Of a stretch of 64,000 nt of DNA, positions 46,860 through 56,072 are shown one piece after another. The stretch is from contig CAXXGT010000001.1 in the NCBI GenBank assembly GCA_963664045.2, positions 248,001 to 312,000 of the forward strand. The letters are read 5' to 3'. Origin of the DNA: JAPPHA01 sp963664045. Lineage in GTDB: Bacteria > Pseudomonadota > Alphaproteobacteria > Rhodobacterales > Rhodobacteraceae. Made by a program: the position numbers and the translations under genes. The notes beneath the pieces were generated by a model. The model did no database searches. It saw nothing but the letters and a program-made list of their open reading frames with translations, and was not told the origin of the DNA. Position 1 is the stretch's first letter, and the number at the start of each line of letters is the position of its first letter.

Positions 46860-47005
46860 GCAGATCGCAACAACACGGATTCAGTCCCCGAATTCGGACC
46901 TTGCCGCCTTTGTGCGCGACTTGACCCGATCCGCCCGTGCGTTCGCGATCGGCAAGGGGCTGGCCCTTTGGTACGGCCCCTTGCCGTTACGCCCGATGTC
47001 TTGTT

Positions 47006-48028
47006 TCAGTTCTTTTCCTGATCGACGAGACGCCCTGCCGAGATCCATGGCATCATGGCCCGCAGGCGTTCGCCGACCTGTTCGATCTGGTGGGCATCGT
47101 TGTTTCGGCGCGTACTCTTGAAGAACGGTTGGCCGACCGCATTCTCCAGCATGAAGCCACGTACGAACGCGCCTGACTGGATTTCATCCAGAATGTCTTT
47201 CATCCGTTTCTTGGTCTCGTCGTAGGGCAACACCTTCGGTCCCGAGACATATTCTCCGTATTCGGCCGTATTGGAGATTGAATAGTTCATGTTGGCAATT
47301 CCGCCTTCGTAGATCAGGTCGACGATCAGTTTCACCTCGTGGAGGCATTCGAAATAGGCCATCTCGGGTGCGTAACCTGCTTCAACGAGGGTTTCGAATC
47401 CCATTCGAATCAATTCGACCAACCCTCCGCAAAGAACCGCCTGCTCTCCGAACAGGTCGGTTTCACACTCTTCCCGGAAGTTCGTCTCGATGATTCCCGA
47501 TCGACCACCACCGATCGCTGAACAATATGAGAGGCCGGTCTCGAGCGCACGTCCGGTCGCGTCGTTATCGACCGCGACAAGGCAAGGGACTCCTCCTCCC
47601 TTGAGGTATTCGCCGCGAACCGTGTGGCCGGGCCCCTTCGGCGCCATCATGATGACATCCAGCGTTGGTTTGGGCTCGACCAACCCGAAATGAATATTGA
47701 GTCCGTGGGCAAAGGCGATTGCCGCTCCGTCCCTGATATTCGCATGTACGAGATTGCGGTAGGTCTCGGCTTGCAGTTCATCGGGCATCGCGAACATCAT
47801 CAGGTCGCACCATGCCGCCGCGTCGGAGATGTTCTTTACCGCCAGGCCTTCGGCCTCTGCCTTTCGCGCCGAGCCGGACCCTTCTCTCAAGGCGATGCAG
47901 ACGTTGCGGGCACCGGAGTCGCGGAGATTTAACGCGTGGGCGTGTCCCTGTGAACCGTATCCGAGAATCGCGACGTTCATGTCCTTGATCAGATTCACAT
48001 CGCAGTCTGTGTCGTAGTAAACGCGCAT
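47006..48028 (-). CDS. ilvC: Ketol-acid reductoisomerase (class I)
   Basis: The 340-residue class I enzyme isomerises and reduces acetolactate or acetohydroxybutyrate with NADPH in valine and isoleucine synthesis. The N-domain has GYGSQGHAHALNLRDSG (about 24-40). The metal-binding C-domain has DLFGEQAVLCGG and ECLHEVKLIVDLIYEGG cut as LHEVKLIVDLIYEGG. The ATG at 48028 gives the usual start MRVYYDTDCD; the frame runs 69 codons further up without family features. It is monocistronic here. Confidence 0.96.
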   Translation of the reverse strand: MRVYYDTDCDVNLIKDMNVAILGYGSQGHAHALNLRDSGARNVCIALREGSGSARKAEAEGLAVKNISDAAAWCDLMMFAMPDELQAETYRNLVHANIRDGAAIAFAHGLNIHFGLVEPKPTLDVIMMAPKGPGHTVRGEYLKGGGVPCLVAVDNDATGRALETGLSYCSAIGGGRSGIIETNFREECETDLFGEQAVLCGGLVELIRMGFETLVEAGYAPEMAYFECLHEVKLIVDLIYEGGIANMNYSISNTAEYGEYVSGPKVLPYDETKKRMKDILDEIQSGAFVRGFMLENAVGQPFFKSTRRNNDAHQIEQVGERLRAMMPWISAGRLVDQEKN

Positions 48029-48351
48029 TGGGTATGTCCTCATTTCAATCCAGATCGATATCGTCAGGTACCGTCGTGTTCCTGACGTCGGAATCGACAC
48101 CGAGTACCCATCCTTGCGCAAATATGACTTTAGATTGTTCATTTGAAGGCCGGATTTGACGAAAACCCGAAATGGAAATGCTCTCGTGGCAAAAACAAGC
48201 GCCGCTTCGAGATGACTCCGCCGTTGCGATCGCAAGAGTCGGCCACACTTGGCAGTTGTCTCCGGGAGAACCAGGGATTCGCATTGCGGGGCCGACGGTT
48301 CGGTCCACCGGAACCCGAGTTAACGTACGGGACATCAACGGACCGCGTCAG
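48029..48351. other. Intergenic region between ilvC and the ubiH-type gene
   Basis: About 320 bases. It should contain the ilvC promoter; TTCAAA and TATTTG, 17 bases apart on the minus strand near 48122-48150, are a weak candidate. Nothing else is seen. Confidence 0.35.
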
Positions 48352-49560
48352 TCAGGCGACCCGTCCGAGACCTGCCCGCATCAACGGTTTTCGCATGACC
48401 ACATTCTGATGCAGGGTCTTGAGCGCATTCAGGCGTAACGAGCCGATGATCGGACTTCCAGCCATCGCCGCCCGGTTGAGCAGTTCCACGGCCGTGACCC
48501 GCGCCAGGATGTCAGGCCAACGGCGCCGGCTGAATCGGCCTAGTACCGCTCGTGACCCGGGGTCCTGATTGCTCGACCGGATGACATCGAAAAGAGTCTG
48601 GATATCCGTCAGAGACATGTTCAATCCCTGGGCGCCAATCGGCGGAACGACATGGGCTGCCTCGGCCAGTATAACCGTTCTCTGTCCGGTCAGGCGGTGG
48701 GCCAGTTGCCCCACGACCGGCCAGCATGACCTTTGTCCGGCAACTTCCAGGTCTCCGAGAACACCACAGCTTCGTGCAGTGAGTTTCCGGTTGAAATCCA
48801 CTTGGGGAAGTCGGGACAGCAGCTCGATTTCGTTGGCCGCGTCCATCCAGATCAGCGCCGACCTGAACCGGCCCGAGCCGCAGGTCATTGGAACCAGGGT
48901 CATCGGTCCGCCGGACCGATAGATTTCGAAAGACTCTGCCTCGTGTGGCTGCTCGTGATACACCGAACCGGCAAGAGCCATTTGACCGTATCGCCAGGTC
49001 TTGACGCCGATTCCCATGGCATTCCTGACATGTGAATCACGCCCGTCAGCGCCGATCAGCAAACGACACGAAATCACCGAGCCGTCCGTCAGGTCTACGA
49101 TCACCTCCCGTGTTCTCGGGCAAATCTGCCGGGTCAGTGTGCCGGATTTCAACAGGACGTTGGGCAGTTCCGAGAGGCGGTCGACGATGGCTTGCCGGAC
49201 GACTCCGTTTGCGACGTTCCATCCGAATGGTCTGTTCGAGATCTCGGCGGCGTCAAACCGTGCTTCGTAACGAATCCTGTTCTCTTGACTCCCCGCATCG
49301 AGAATCGTCAGAACCTGAAGCGGCACAGCGTGATCGGAAACCCGATGCCAGATCTTCGCCTCCTCCAGGGTCGATCGGGCGGGTTGAAGGAATGCGGTCG
49401 TGCGATTGTCGCGGGAGGATCCCCCTCCTGTTGCCGTTGACGGGTCGGCACTCGTGCAAACTACGCCAAGACCAGCCGAACCAAGTACCGCCGCGGCCAC
49501 AAGCCCGGCAATTCCACCACCGCTGACAAGGATGTCTGTCGTGACTCGATCGGATCGCAT
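48352..49560 (-). CDS. UbiH/UbiF-family FAD-dependent ubiquinone hydroxylase
   Basis: A 402-residue flavoprotein monooxygenase. The dinucleotide loop is GGGIAG (14-19), the middle DG motif is IGADGRDSHVR, and the third motif reads LAEAAHVVPPIGAQGLNMSL, with AE in place of the GD seen in many relatives, a variant common in alphaproteobacterial members. It hydroxylates the quinone ring in aerobic ubiquinone synthesis; which ring position cannot be decided here. It lies alone between ilvC and carA on the minus strand. Confidence 0.88.
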   Translation of the reverse strand: MRSDRVTTDILVSGGGIAGLVAAAVLGSAGLGVVCTSADPSTATGGGSSRDNRTTAFLQPARSTLEEAKIWHRVSDHAVPLQVLTILDAGSQENRIRYEARFDAAEISNRPFGWNVANGVVRQAIVDRLSELPNVLLKSGTLTRQICPRTREVIVDLTDGSVISCRLLIGADGRDSHVRNAMGIGVKTWRYGQMALAGSVYHEQPHEAESFEIYRSGGPMTLVPMTCGSGRFRSALIWMDAANEIELLSRLPQVDFNRKLTARSCGVLGDLEVAGQRSCWPVVGQLAHRLTGQRTVILAEAAHVVPPIGAQGLNMSLTDIQTLFDVIRSSNQDPGSRAVLGRFSRRRWPDILARVTAVELLNRAAMAGSPIIGSLRLNALKTLHQNVVMRKPLMRAGLGRVA

Positions 49561-49728
49561 ACGTGTTTGTATTGTGGATCGGGATCGGGAGACAATCGAA
49601 ACCGGCAGGCTCGCACGTTGACGACGTCGATGAACCTGAAGGGTTGTGCGTGGTTGCGGCAGCCCTGAACTTCACTGCCGCCGGAGGTGTGCCTCGCATA
49701 AGGAGTCCCGCGGGGCGCCCGCCGCCGC

Positions 49729-50895
49729 CTATGCGTCCATTGCCTTCACGAACCGCTCGAAAAGGTAGAAGCTGTCCGTCGGGCCTGGACTGGCTTCGGG
49801 GTGGTACTGCACCGAAAACACCGGCCGGTCGCGCATTCGAAGGCCGCAGTTCGACCCGTCGAAAAGGGAAACGTGAGTTTCGAGGACGCCATCCGGCAGC
49901 GTCTGTGAGTCGATGGCGAAGCCGTGATTCATCGAAGTGATTTCGACTCTCCCGGTTTCAAGGTCCTTGACCGGATGGTTCGCACCATGGTGACCATGAT
50001 TCATCTTGACGGTTTTTGCACCAAGGGCGAGGCCGATCATTTGGTGACCAAGGCAGATTCCGAATACGGGAATCGTGGTTTTTTCGAGGATGTCCTGGAT
50101 CATTGGCACCGCGTATTCGCCGGTGGCAGCTGGATCGCCGGGGCCATTCGACAAAAAGAGCCCCTGTGGATCCCGTCGAAGGATGTCATCAGCAGAAGAT
50201 TGCGCCGGCAATACGGTCACATCGCAGCCGGCGTCGGCAAGGCACCGCAAAATGTTTCGCTTGGCCCCATAGTCAACCGCAACGACGCGCTTGCCGTCGT
50301 CCGTATTCAGCCGTTGATAACCCTTCGGCCACGCCCAGCGCGACTCGTTCCACCTGTAGGCCTGCAGGCATGTCACGTCACGCGCGAGGTCCCGTCCTTC
50401 GAGACCCTCGAAATTCTTCGCCTTCGCGAGCTGATCCAGGATGTCGAACTTGCCGTCCGGGTCATGGCAAATGTTGGCGTGGGGCGCACCGAGATGCCTG
50501 ATCACGCGGGTCAGTCTTCGGGTGTCGACCCCGCCAACCCCAACGCAGCCACGTCCCTCCAGCCATTGGGAGAGTGTCTGTTGGGATCTCCAGTTGGAAG
50601 GCTCTGCGGGGTCCCATCTGACTATCATGGCCCTTGCTACTGGATCGCCCGCCTCGTTGTCTTCATCATTGGTTCCGGTGATTCCGATGTGGGGAAAGGT
50701 GAACGTAACCGCCTGTTCAGCGTAAGACGGGTCCGTCATGATTTCCTGGTAACCGGTCATCGCCGTATTGAAGCAGAGCTCAGCCGTTACCGAACCGGTC
50801 GCACCAAATCCGCGCCCCAGGAAATAGGTCCCGTCTGAAAGAACAATACTGGCAGTCGGTTTGTCCGAAGTCTGGGTCATGGCGCTGAATGACAT
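49729..50895 (-). CDS. carA: Carbamoyl-phosphate synthase small subunit
   Basis: The 388-residue glutaminase chain supplies ammonia to CarB for arginine and pyrimidine synthesis. The N-domain has LCFNTAMTGYQEIMTDPSYA. The class I glutamine amidotransferase domain holds the nucleophile Cys in FGICLGHQM, and the His and Glu in YHPEASPGP. The ATG at 50895 has GGAG six bases upstream. It is divergent from yqeY, a pairing seen in other alphaproteobacteria. carB is not in the window. Confidence 0.96.
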   Translation of the reverse strand: MSFSAMTQTSDKPTASIVLSDGTYFLGRGFGATGSVTAELCFNTAMTGYQEIMTDPSYAEQAVTFTFPHIGITGTNDEDNEAGDPVARAMIVRWDPAEPSNWRSQQTLSQWLEGRGCVGVGGVDTRRLTRVIRHLGAPHANICHDPDGKFDILDQLAKAKNFEGLEGRDLARDVTCLQAYRWNESRWAWPKGYQRLNTDDGKRVVAVDYGAKRNILRCLADAGCDVTVLPAQSSADDILRRDPQGLFLSNGPGDPAATGEYAVPMIQDILEKTTIPVFGICLGHQMIGLALGAKTVKMNHGHHGANHPVKDLETGRVEITSMNHGFAIDSQTLPDGVLETHVSLFDGSNCGLRMRDRPVFSVQYHPEASPGPTDSFYLFERFVKAMDA

Positions 50896-51001
50896 TGCAA
50901 TCTCCGGTCGTATGATCGGCCGAATTTGCCGATCGGTGTCGCATGCGGAGACCAGTGACCCGATGCGGTGCTCAGTCGTAAATGATCGATGGTAACCGGG
51001 T

Positions 51002-51017
51002 CAACCACATGTGGTTG
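51002..51017. promoter_or_regulatory. Perfect 16-bp palindrome between carA and yqeY
   Basis: CAACCACATGTGGTTG reads the same on both strands, with no spacer. It lies 27 bases upstream of the yqeY -35 box and about 107 bases from the carA start. About one such perfect 16-mer is expected by chance in 64 kb, so its place in a divergent control region is what makes it a plausible operator. Confidence 0.45.
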
Positions 51018-51044
51018 TCCTGCCTTTCCCGATTTTTCTGGCAG

Positions 51045-51073
51045 TTGAACTGGCGACTGTCGCTTCGTATTAT
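51045..51073 (+). promoter_or_regulatory. yqeY promoter
   Basis: TTGAAC (51045-51050) and TATTAT (51068-51073) are exactly 17 bases apart. Transcription would start some 22 bases before the yqeY ATG. Confidence 0.75.
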
Positions 51074-51102
51074 GACAACCTGTCAATGGAAATGCCAAAA
51101 CC

Positions 51103-51555
51103 ATGCGAGACAGAATAAAGACTGCACTGACGCAAGCGATCAAGGATCGCGACCAGATCAGGGTATCGACCCTTCGCTTGATATCAGCGGCGATCAAGGA
51201 CAGGGACATCGGGGCGCGGGGTGAAGGCAACGATAGGGGTGTTTCGCAAGACGAAATCCTCTCCATCCTGGACAAGATGATCAGGCAGCGAAACGAGAGC
51301 ATCAAGGCTTACGAAGAAGCAGGTCGGCTGGAGCTCGCCGAAAAGGAACGTCTGGAAATAGTCGTCATTCGGGAATTTCTGCCAAGGCAATTGACCGAGG
51401 AAGAGATCAGTCGGGCGATCCAGACGGCAATCGAAGAGGTGGGGGCTACGAGCATTCGCGACATGGGCCGTGTCATGGGCCAATTGAAAGGTCGATATGC
51501 CGGGCAAATGGACTTCGGCAAGGTCGGTCCCGCCGTGCGAAACCTGCTCGGCTGA
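51103..51555 (+). CDS. yqeY: GatB/YqeY domain protein
   Basis: A 150-residue all-helical protein with the YqeY fold, similar to the tail domain of the amidotransferase subunit GatB that contacts tRNA. Typical segments are LRLISAAIKDRDI, LDKMIRQRNESIKAYEEAGR and EFLPRQLTEEEI. Its cellular role is not established, though a link to tRNA is suspected. It has its own near-consensus promoter and is divergent from carA. Confidence 0.94.
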   Translation: MRDRIKTALTQAIKDRDQIRVSTLRLISAAIKDRDIGARGEGNDRGVSQDEILSILDKMIRQRNESIKAYEEAGRLELAEKERLEIVVIREFLPRQLTEEEISRAIQTAIEEVGATSIRDMGRVMGQLKGRYAGQMDFGKVGPAVRNLLG

Positions 51556-51846
51556 ACAATCTCGAATATTGTGCCGTTTGCGGGACAGGCGTGAGCCGAG
51601 TTCCGCGACGGGTTCGGAAATTTCACTGCGCCGGCCGAGGAGGGTGTTTCGAATTGCGCCATGTGCCGGCGACGAATGAATTCTCCTCGTGGACGCCGAA
51701 GCGATGATCGCCTGTTTCCTTGGGAAACCGGTCGGCCGGCCGGCCTTGAAACGGGCCTTCCTGCCGAAACCGGAGGCGGCAGCCGAATGGCACGACGGTT
51801 TGACCGGTACCCATCGATACTTGCTTGCGACCACGCTGCCTTGGCA

Positions 51847-52293
51847 TCAGGTCTCGTGACCCAGATGCTTGACTTCCAGCTGACCCCAGTGCTCTGTCAG
51901 GTACTCGGCGACAAGTCGACGGTGACAATGATGCGGTTGATTCTCGCTACAAAGCAGGCAGCCATTGTTCATAACCTCCCTTGAAAGAACGGATTCTATC
52001 CGTCGCGTCTTCATGAGGTCGATGAATCTGGCCTCATAGGTGTCCCAACTGATTCGCCCTTGACGGTAGCTACTCAACAATTCCTTCGTTGGGGCGAGTG
52101 CTGGTTCGTGGACATAGTCTATGCCGCAGAGTTCTTGCGCAAACCAAGCGAGATCGTCTTTTTTGGCGAAACCGGAAAGCTGAGACCCGTTGTTGAGCCT
52201 CACATCCACAATGCGTTCGACACCCGATTCGCGGAGAATTTCGAAGAACCGCTGTGCGGACTTTTTGGTAAAACCTATGGTCAATATCTTCAT
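51847..52293 (-). CDS. DUF488 family protein A
   Basis: A 148-residue DUF488 protein, last gene of a three-gene operon. It starts MKILTIGFTKKSAQRFFEIL and carries the family core Cys115, Glu117, Cys123, His124, Arg125 in LLCSENQPHHCHRRLVAEYL. The Cys/His/Arg set looks like a catalytic or metal site, but no activity is proven for the family. The start overlaps the stop of DUF488 protein B by four bases (ATGA). The operon is codirectional with the split ATP-binding gene upstream. Confidence 0.9.
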   Translation of the reverse strand: MKILTIGFTKKSAQRFFEILRESGVERIVDVRLNNGSQLSGFAKKDDLAWFAQELCGIDYVHEPALAPTKELLSSYRQGRISWDTYEARFIDLMKTRRIESVLSREVMNNGCLLCSENQPHHCHRRLVAEYLTEHWGQLEVKHLGHET

Positions 52294-52919
52294 TGTTCTT
52301 TCCGGCAGGCTACATCTGGAATGTGCTCGACTTTGTGGCCAACTCGCTCGGTCTGAAACGCTATCGCTTCCAAAATCCGTTCATCGCGTGACCTGAACCA
52401 GTCTTCTTCGTGCAGATGTTTGAATTCAGCGAGCAGTCGATTCATTGTTTCCACGTGCGGTTCAAGCCGTCCGTCTGGCAAAATATGGACGACATCGACC
52501 CCGCACATCTTGTCGAGTTCGTGTCCGACAAGAAGCGTCCGGTGGCAGTGAAGTGGTTCCTTTTCGGCACACATCAATGCAATGTGGTACTCCTCGGCGC
52601 TGCGTACGAGCCGTTTCAGACCTTCGTGAAAACTGGGCGTGCGTGATACGCGGTCGTAACGGATTCGGCCGTGTTCGTAACAGGACGGATCGTTCGATCG
52701 CCCACCCAATTCCCAGCCGAGATAGACATACTCTATGCCTAAACTCTTGAGGCTTTCCGCAAGTTGTTCGCGATTGAACCGTGGACTGAAACGACTGTAA
52801 GGCGCAGAGCGCACGTCCGCGAGCGCAGATACGTGATGCCTTGCCAGGAGCTGGAGAAACATCTCGACTGTATGGTTGGAGTGACCGATCGTAAGGATCG
52901 AAGTCATGTTCTTGTTCAT
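52290..52919 (-). CDS. DUF488 family protein B
   Basis: A 209-residue DUF488 protein with the full family pattern: SILTIGHSNHTVEMFLQLL (7-25), LADVRSAPYSRFSPRFN (33-49), YVYLGWELGGR (64-74), and the core LMCAEKEPLHCHR with Cys117, Glu119, Cys125, His126, Arg127. It is a paralogue of the shorter protein A next to it. The ATG at 52919 lies four bases after the dual-OB stop, with GGCGGTAG just upstream. Two different DUF488 proteins side by side suggest two subunits or two substrates. Confidence 0.92.
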   Translation of the reverse strand: MNKNMTSILTIGHSNHTVEMFLQLLARHHVSALADVRSAPYSRFSPRFNREQLAESLKSLGIEYVYLGWELGGRSNDPSCYEHGRIRYDRVSRTPSFHEGLKRLVRSAEEYHIALMCAEKEPLHCHRTLLVGHELDKMCGVDVVHILPDGRLEPHVETMNRLLAEFKHLHEEDWFRSRDERILEAIAFQTERVGHKVEHIPDVACRKEQ

Positions 52920-52923
52920 TTCA

Positions 52924-53607
52924 CTACCGCCCTTCCGATTCAAAAATCGCTGCAATCAATTTGTAGACGAATTCTCCGAATTGCTCTCCAAGACTGGTGG
53001 TGAGGTAGCAACCATAGATCCGGTAGGTTCCGTCGAGCTTCGAAAGGTATCGCCTATCGTACTTGGGGTCGGTGGCCCAAAGGGAGTAGGTTTGACCCGC
53101 GTGTACGAACTGGCCCTGCACGCGTCTCTTGGCATTCCCGAACGCCTCTCCCGGCGCGAAAACCTTTAGCACAAGTTCTTCAACGTTGATCAATCGCAAG
53201 AAGGTATTGATGTCGGTTGTTGCCGCAATCGGAATCCTATCGTTGCGACCGTGATAAGTACTGTGGCCATTTGCCCAGAGAGGCTCAATCGGGTCAGCCA
53301 GGTTTGAAAGCTCAAACGGTGAATAGGATCCGACCTTTTTCCAATAGTGTTCCTGATCGAGGAGCCAGTTCTCGGTTTGGAAGCCATGAGGTTGCCGTTC
53401 CTTTAACGGGAGGTCAATTATGTCGAGAATCTGGGGATCGCTTCCGTCCTCGTATTGCCGTTCGTACTCCGATACTTCCTGGCCGGGACGTCTTCTCACG
53501 GGTCGAATCCAGTCTCCCTTTCCTGCTGCCCACTCCCGACCGGCTACACATCGACCCGCCAACTTCCGTGAATTTGCGAGGCATACAATCCGTTTGATTT
53601 CATTCAT
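52924..53607 (-). CDS. Dual OB-containing domain protein (DuOB)
   Basis: A 227-residue protein that resembles the dual OB-fold family, known to occur beside DUF488 genes. Blocks seen are VCLANSRKLAGRCVAGREW (8-26), DWIRPVRRRPGQEVSEYER (32-50), PHGFQTENWL, FGNAKRRVQGQFVHAG and YLTTSLGEQF. OB folds usually bind nucleic acid or oligosaccharide, so it may recruit the DUF488 enzymes to RNA or DNA; that is inference. It is the first gene of the operon and lies 107 bases after the split AlbA-type gene. Confidence 0.8.
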   Translation of the reverse strand: MNEIKRIVCLANSRKLAGRCVAGREWAAGKGDWIRPVRRRPGQEVSEYERQYEDGSDPQILDIIDLPLKERQPHGFQTENWLLDQEHYWKKVGSYSPFELSNLADPIEPLWANGHSTYHGRNDRIPIAATTDINTFLRLINVEELVLKVFAPGEAFGNAKRRVQGQFVHAGQTYSLWATDPKYDRRYLSKLDGTYRIYGCYLTTSLGEQFGEFVYKLIAAIFESEGR

Positions 53608-53714
53608 TGGGATCGCCCAAATCGGGAGAACATCTGATCTGGTCTTTGAATTATGCAGAACTCAAGGTGAGGCCACGAGTTCTCCTCGCGCACCGCTTAC
53701 TCTTGTATCGCAAG

Positions 53715-54295
53715 CTAAACCAAACTTGAATCTGCCGCCTTGATCATCAGCCTCAGTTCACTCTCGTCGAGCAAGCTGTACTCTGGCGGGCAACCCGAAA
53801 GGCGTTCGCATTCGGCACGGATGATCGGGACGCCGTCACCACGCCGGTCCATCAGACGTGAACGGTCAAGGCCTGTAGGCGCTGGACAACGCGCCAGCAA
53901 GGATACGATGAGTTGGTTCCGGCTGGATTGCCTAAAGTGTAGGCTTTCCGGAGTCATGGTGTTGGCAAGCGAGCCCGGAACATGAAGTTCGAACCGGTCC
54001 GCAAACAGGTGCAGACGAATCCGCGAGGCGGGCATTGAATAGTCGCGATGCGCGACGGCGTTCACAAGCGCCTCAAATACTGCCCGCTCACTGAACTGCG
54101 GTCGCTCGGATCTTGCGTTTGTTTTCGCGGCCCGTACGAACATGTTTCTCCTTACGAAGTGCAAGGCTTCGGAAACCTGTTTGTCAAGCGGACCCAAGAT
54201 GTCGCGTACATCTGTCTGGTAGGCGATGTCTGTTCGTTCCCCGGCATAGCTGACCGCCTGGATATATGCATGCGGCAGCCAGGTCTGCGGTTTAG
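53715..54295 (-). pseudogene. AlbA/Schlafen-type ATP-binding protein, C-terminal half (IS-split)
   Basis: The 3' part of the gene that continues at 56073-56722. It encodes a GHKL-type ATPase region with FSERAVFEALVNAVAHRDYS (N-box) and RRGDGVPIIRAECE, ending at 53715. IS1380 inserted after a TTAG at 54292-54295. By chance the element's terminal repeat supplies an ATG (54302-54300) in the correct frame, after GGTGAG, so a separate 195-residue C-terminal fragment could still be translated. Confidence 0.88.
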
Positions 54296-56072
54296 CCCGC
54301 ATATCTCACCAAACCCGCGGTGACGTCAGTTTTTCGGTGTTTTCGCGGCCAGTGGCCACGATGACGCACTGAAGGCGGCTTTTGCCGGGCTTCCGGCCGG
54401 ATCGAGCCCGGTTTCCGCCCGCCAGTCAAGGCGCGAAGTTGTTTTCCCGGATGCCGTGCGTGCCTTTCCGTGTGCTGCGGACACACCTCCCCGGCAGCGT
54501 TCCGAGTGGCGCCGTGCAGGAGGGGGATTTCGGGGCCGGAGCGCGGTTAGCCGGGCGGATCACGTACCGGTGCTGCGCGCAGGTTGGCGAGCGCCTGCTC
54601 GAAAACGCCCTGTAACGGAAACACCGATGCGAAGGACAACCAGACCCTGCGCACCGTCACCCGGATGCGCCCGGCAAGCTTGAGCAATCGAGATCGGATG
54701 GTGTCGATGCGCGCAGTGGCGAGATCGGTGCCCTGCAACCCCACGCGGCGCAGGATGGTCACCAGGATGCCGGCAAAGGCCGAGAAGTACAGCCGCAGCT
54801 GGTTGGCCCGCATGGTGGCCGAGGAGGTGCGATCGGCAAATAGCCAGAGCTGCTGCTCCTTCACGCGATTTTCCATGTCTCCACGTCCGCAATACACGTC
54901 CTCGTAAAGGGTACGGGCATCGACCCTGTTCCCCGGGAGACTGGTGACCACGAACCGCGGGTTGTCGCCACGCTGCCCCGGAAGCCATTCCGCCTTGGCC
55001 ACCACCCGGCGCTTGCGGCTCCAGCTCTTCAGTGTCCGGTAGCGGAACTGGCGGAACCGCCGTGACGGCTGTTTCGTCGCCGCACACCGGCGCCGTGACT
55101 TGTGCATCGCCTTGGCAATGCGCCGGCACAGCCGGGAATTGCGGGCAAGACCGAACACGTCGTCGATGCCTTGCTCCGCGCACCAGGCCATGATCTCCTC
55201 GCGGCAGAAGCCGGAGTCGCCGCGCACCAGGATCCGGGTCTCCGGCCAGGCAGCCCGGATCTGCGGCACGATCCGCATGAGTTCGTCCACGGCACCGTGC
55301 GACGCATCGATGTCCGAGGGACGCAGCCGGCTGCACAGAACATGCTCGCCGCATGTGACGTACAGCGGAAGATAACAGTCATGACCATAATAGCCGTGGA
55401 AGAAGCGGCCTTCCTGTTTGCCGTGCAGCGGGTCATCAGTGGCGTCCATGTCCAGGATGATCTCATCGGGCGGCATCTCATGGGCCTCGAGGAACAGGTC
55501 CACCAGCAACCGGTCGATGTTCTCGGACTCCGCGACAATCTTCTTGTACCGGTGCGTAGCCGCCGCCTCCGGCGTGCCAAGCTCCAGCCGGTTCAGCGTG
55601 CTCGACGCGGCCAGCGCGTGACCCCGGTCGCGTTCCCGGACACGCCCGGCACCGGTCACGTCCGCACATCCGCTGGCCAGGGCCAGGGCCGTGTCATCGC
55701 GTAGCCGGTCATGGTCGTTGATATCCTCGTAACCCAGCGCCAGGCCCATCACCCGCTGTGCGACAAGGGTCTCAAGGTGATGCTCGATACGCTCGGGATT
55801 GCGATAGTCGACGAAGCAGGCCGCGAGACGTCCGGTGACGTCGTACAGGCGATCGGCTTCCCGCAGCAGCAGGGCACCGGCGTCGGATGTCATCCGGCCG
55901 CCGTCGAATTTCCCGACAACCTGGCGTCTCCCGAGGGCTTCAAATTCCAGTTGCGGCGATGGACACTCTGTCTGCATGGGGTCCGGTCCTCGTCGTGGCG
56001 TATGTTGTTGTATTCATTCACCAATACCACAAAACTGGCCCCATGCACACCTCTTTTGGTGAGCTATGCGGG
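54296..56072 (-). mobile_element. IS1380-family insertion sequence, complete
   Basis: A 1777-bp element. The ends are near-perfect inverted repeats: CCCGCATATCTCACCAAA at 54296-54313 and, read inward on the other strand, CCCGCATAGCTCACCAAA at 56072-56055, 17 of 18 identical. The 4-bp target duplication TTAG flanks it at 54292-54295 and 56073-56076. One intact transposase gene fills most of it. It interrupts an ATP-binding protein gene, and removing the element plus one TTAG restores the host frame exactly, so the insertion is probably recent. Confidence 0.95.
54547..55977 (-). CDS. IS1380-family transposase
   Basis: A 476-residue DDE transposase with no interruption. It starts with the SPQLEFEALGRRQVVGKFDGG region, has GGRMTSDAGALLLREAD, then the catalytic aspartates in LDMDATDDPLHGKQEGRF cut as DMDATDDPLHG and in VRGDSGFCREEIM, and the glutamate region YCGRGDMENRVKEQQL. 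All three DDE positions appear present, so the element may be active. The C-terminal part is Arg-rich. The long plus-strand and other minus-strand frames across it are shadows. Confidence 0.93.
   Translation of the reverse strand: MQTECPSPQLEFEALGRRQVVGKFDGGRMTSDAGALLLREADRLYDVTGRLAACFVDYRNPERIEHHLETLVAQRVMGLALGYEDINDHDRLRDDTALALASGCADVTGAGRVRERDRGHALAASSTLNRLELGTPEAAATHRYKKIVAESENIDRLLVDLFLEAHEMPPDEIILDMDATDDPLHGKQEGRFFHGYYGHDCYLPLYVTCGEHVLCSRLRPSDIDASHGAVDELMRIVPQIRAAWPETRILVRGDSGFCREEIMAWCAEQGIDDVFGLARNSRLCRRIAKAMHKSRRRCAATKQPSRRFRQFRYRTLKSWSRKRRVVAKAEWLPGQRGDNPRFVVTSLPGNRVDARTLYEDVYCGRGDMENRVKEQQLWLFADRTSSATMRANQLRLYFSAFAGILVTILRRVGLQGTDLATARIDTIRSRLLKLAGRIRVTVRRVWLSFASVFPLQGVFEQALANLRAAPVRDPPG

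Noticed and set aside
26041..46894. Repeated 16-mer ATTCAGTCCC(T/C)GAATT at 26041 and 46879
   Set aside because: Pairs of 16-mers with one mismatch are expected by chance dozens of times in 64 kb; two copies are not evidence of a shared site.
48352..49560. Loss of the GD motif in the UbiH-type hydroxylase (AE instead)
   Set aside because: This variant is usual in alphaproteobacterial members, so it does not indicate a dead enzyme.
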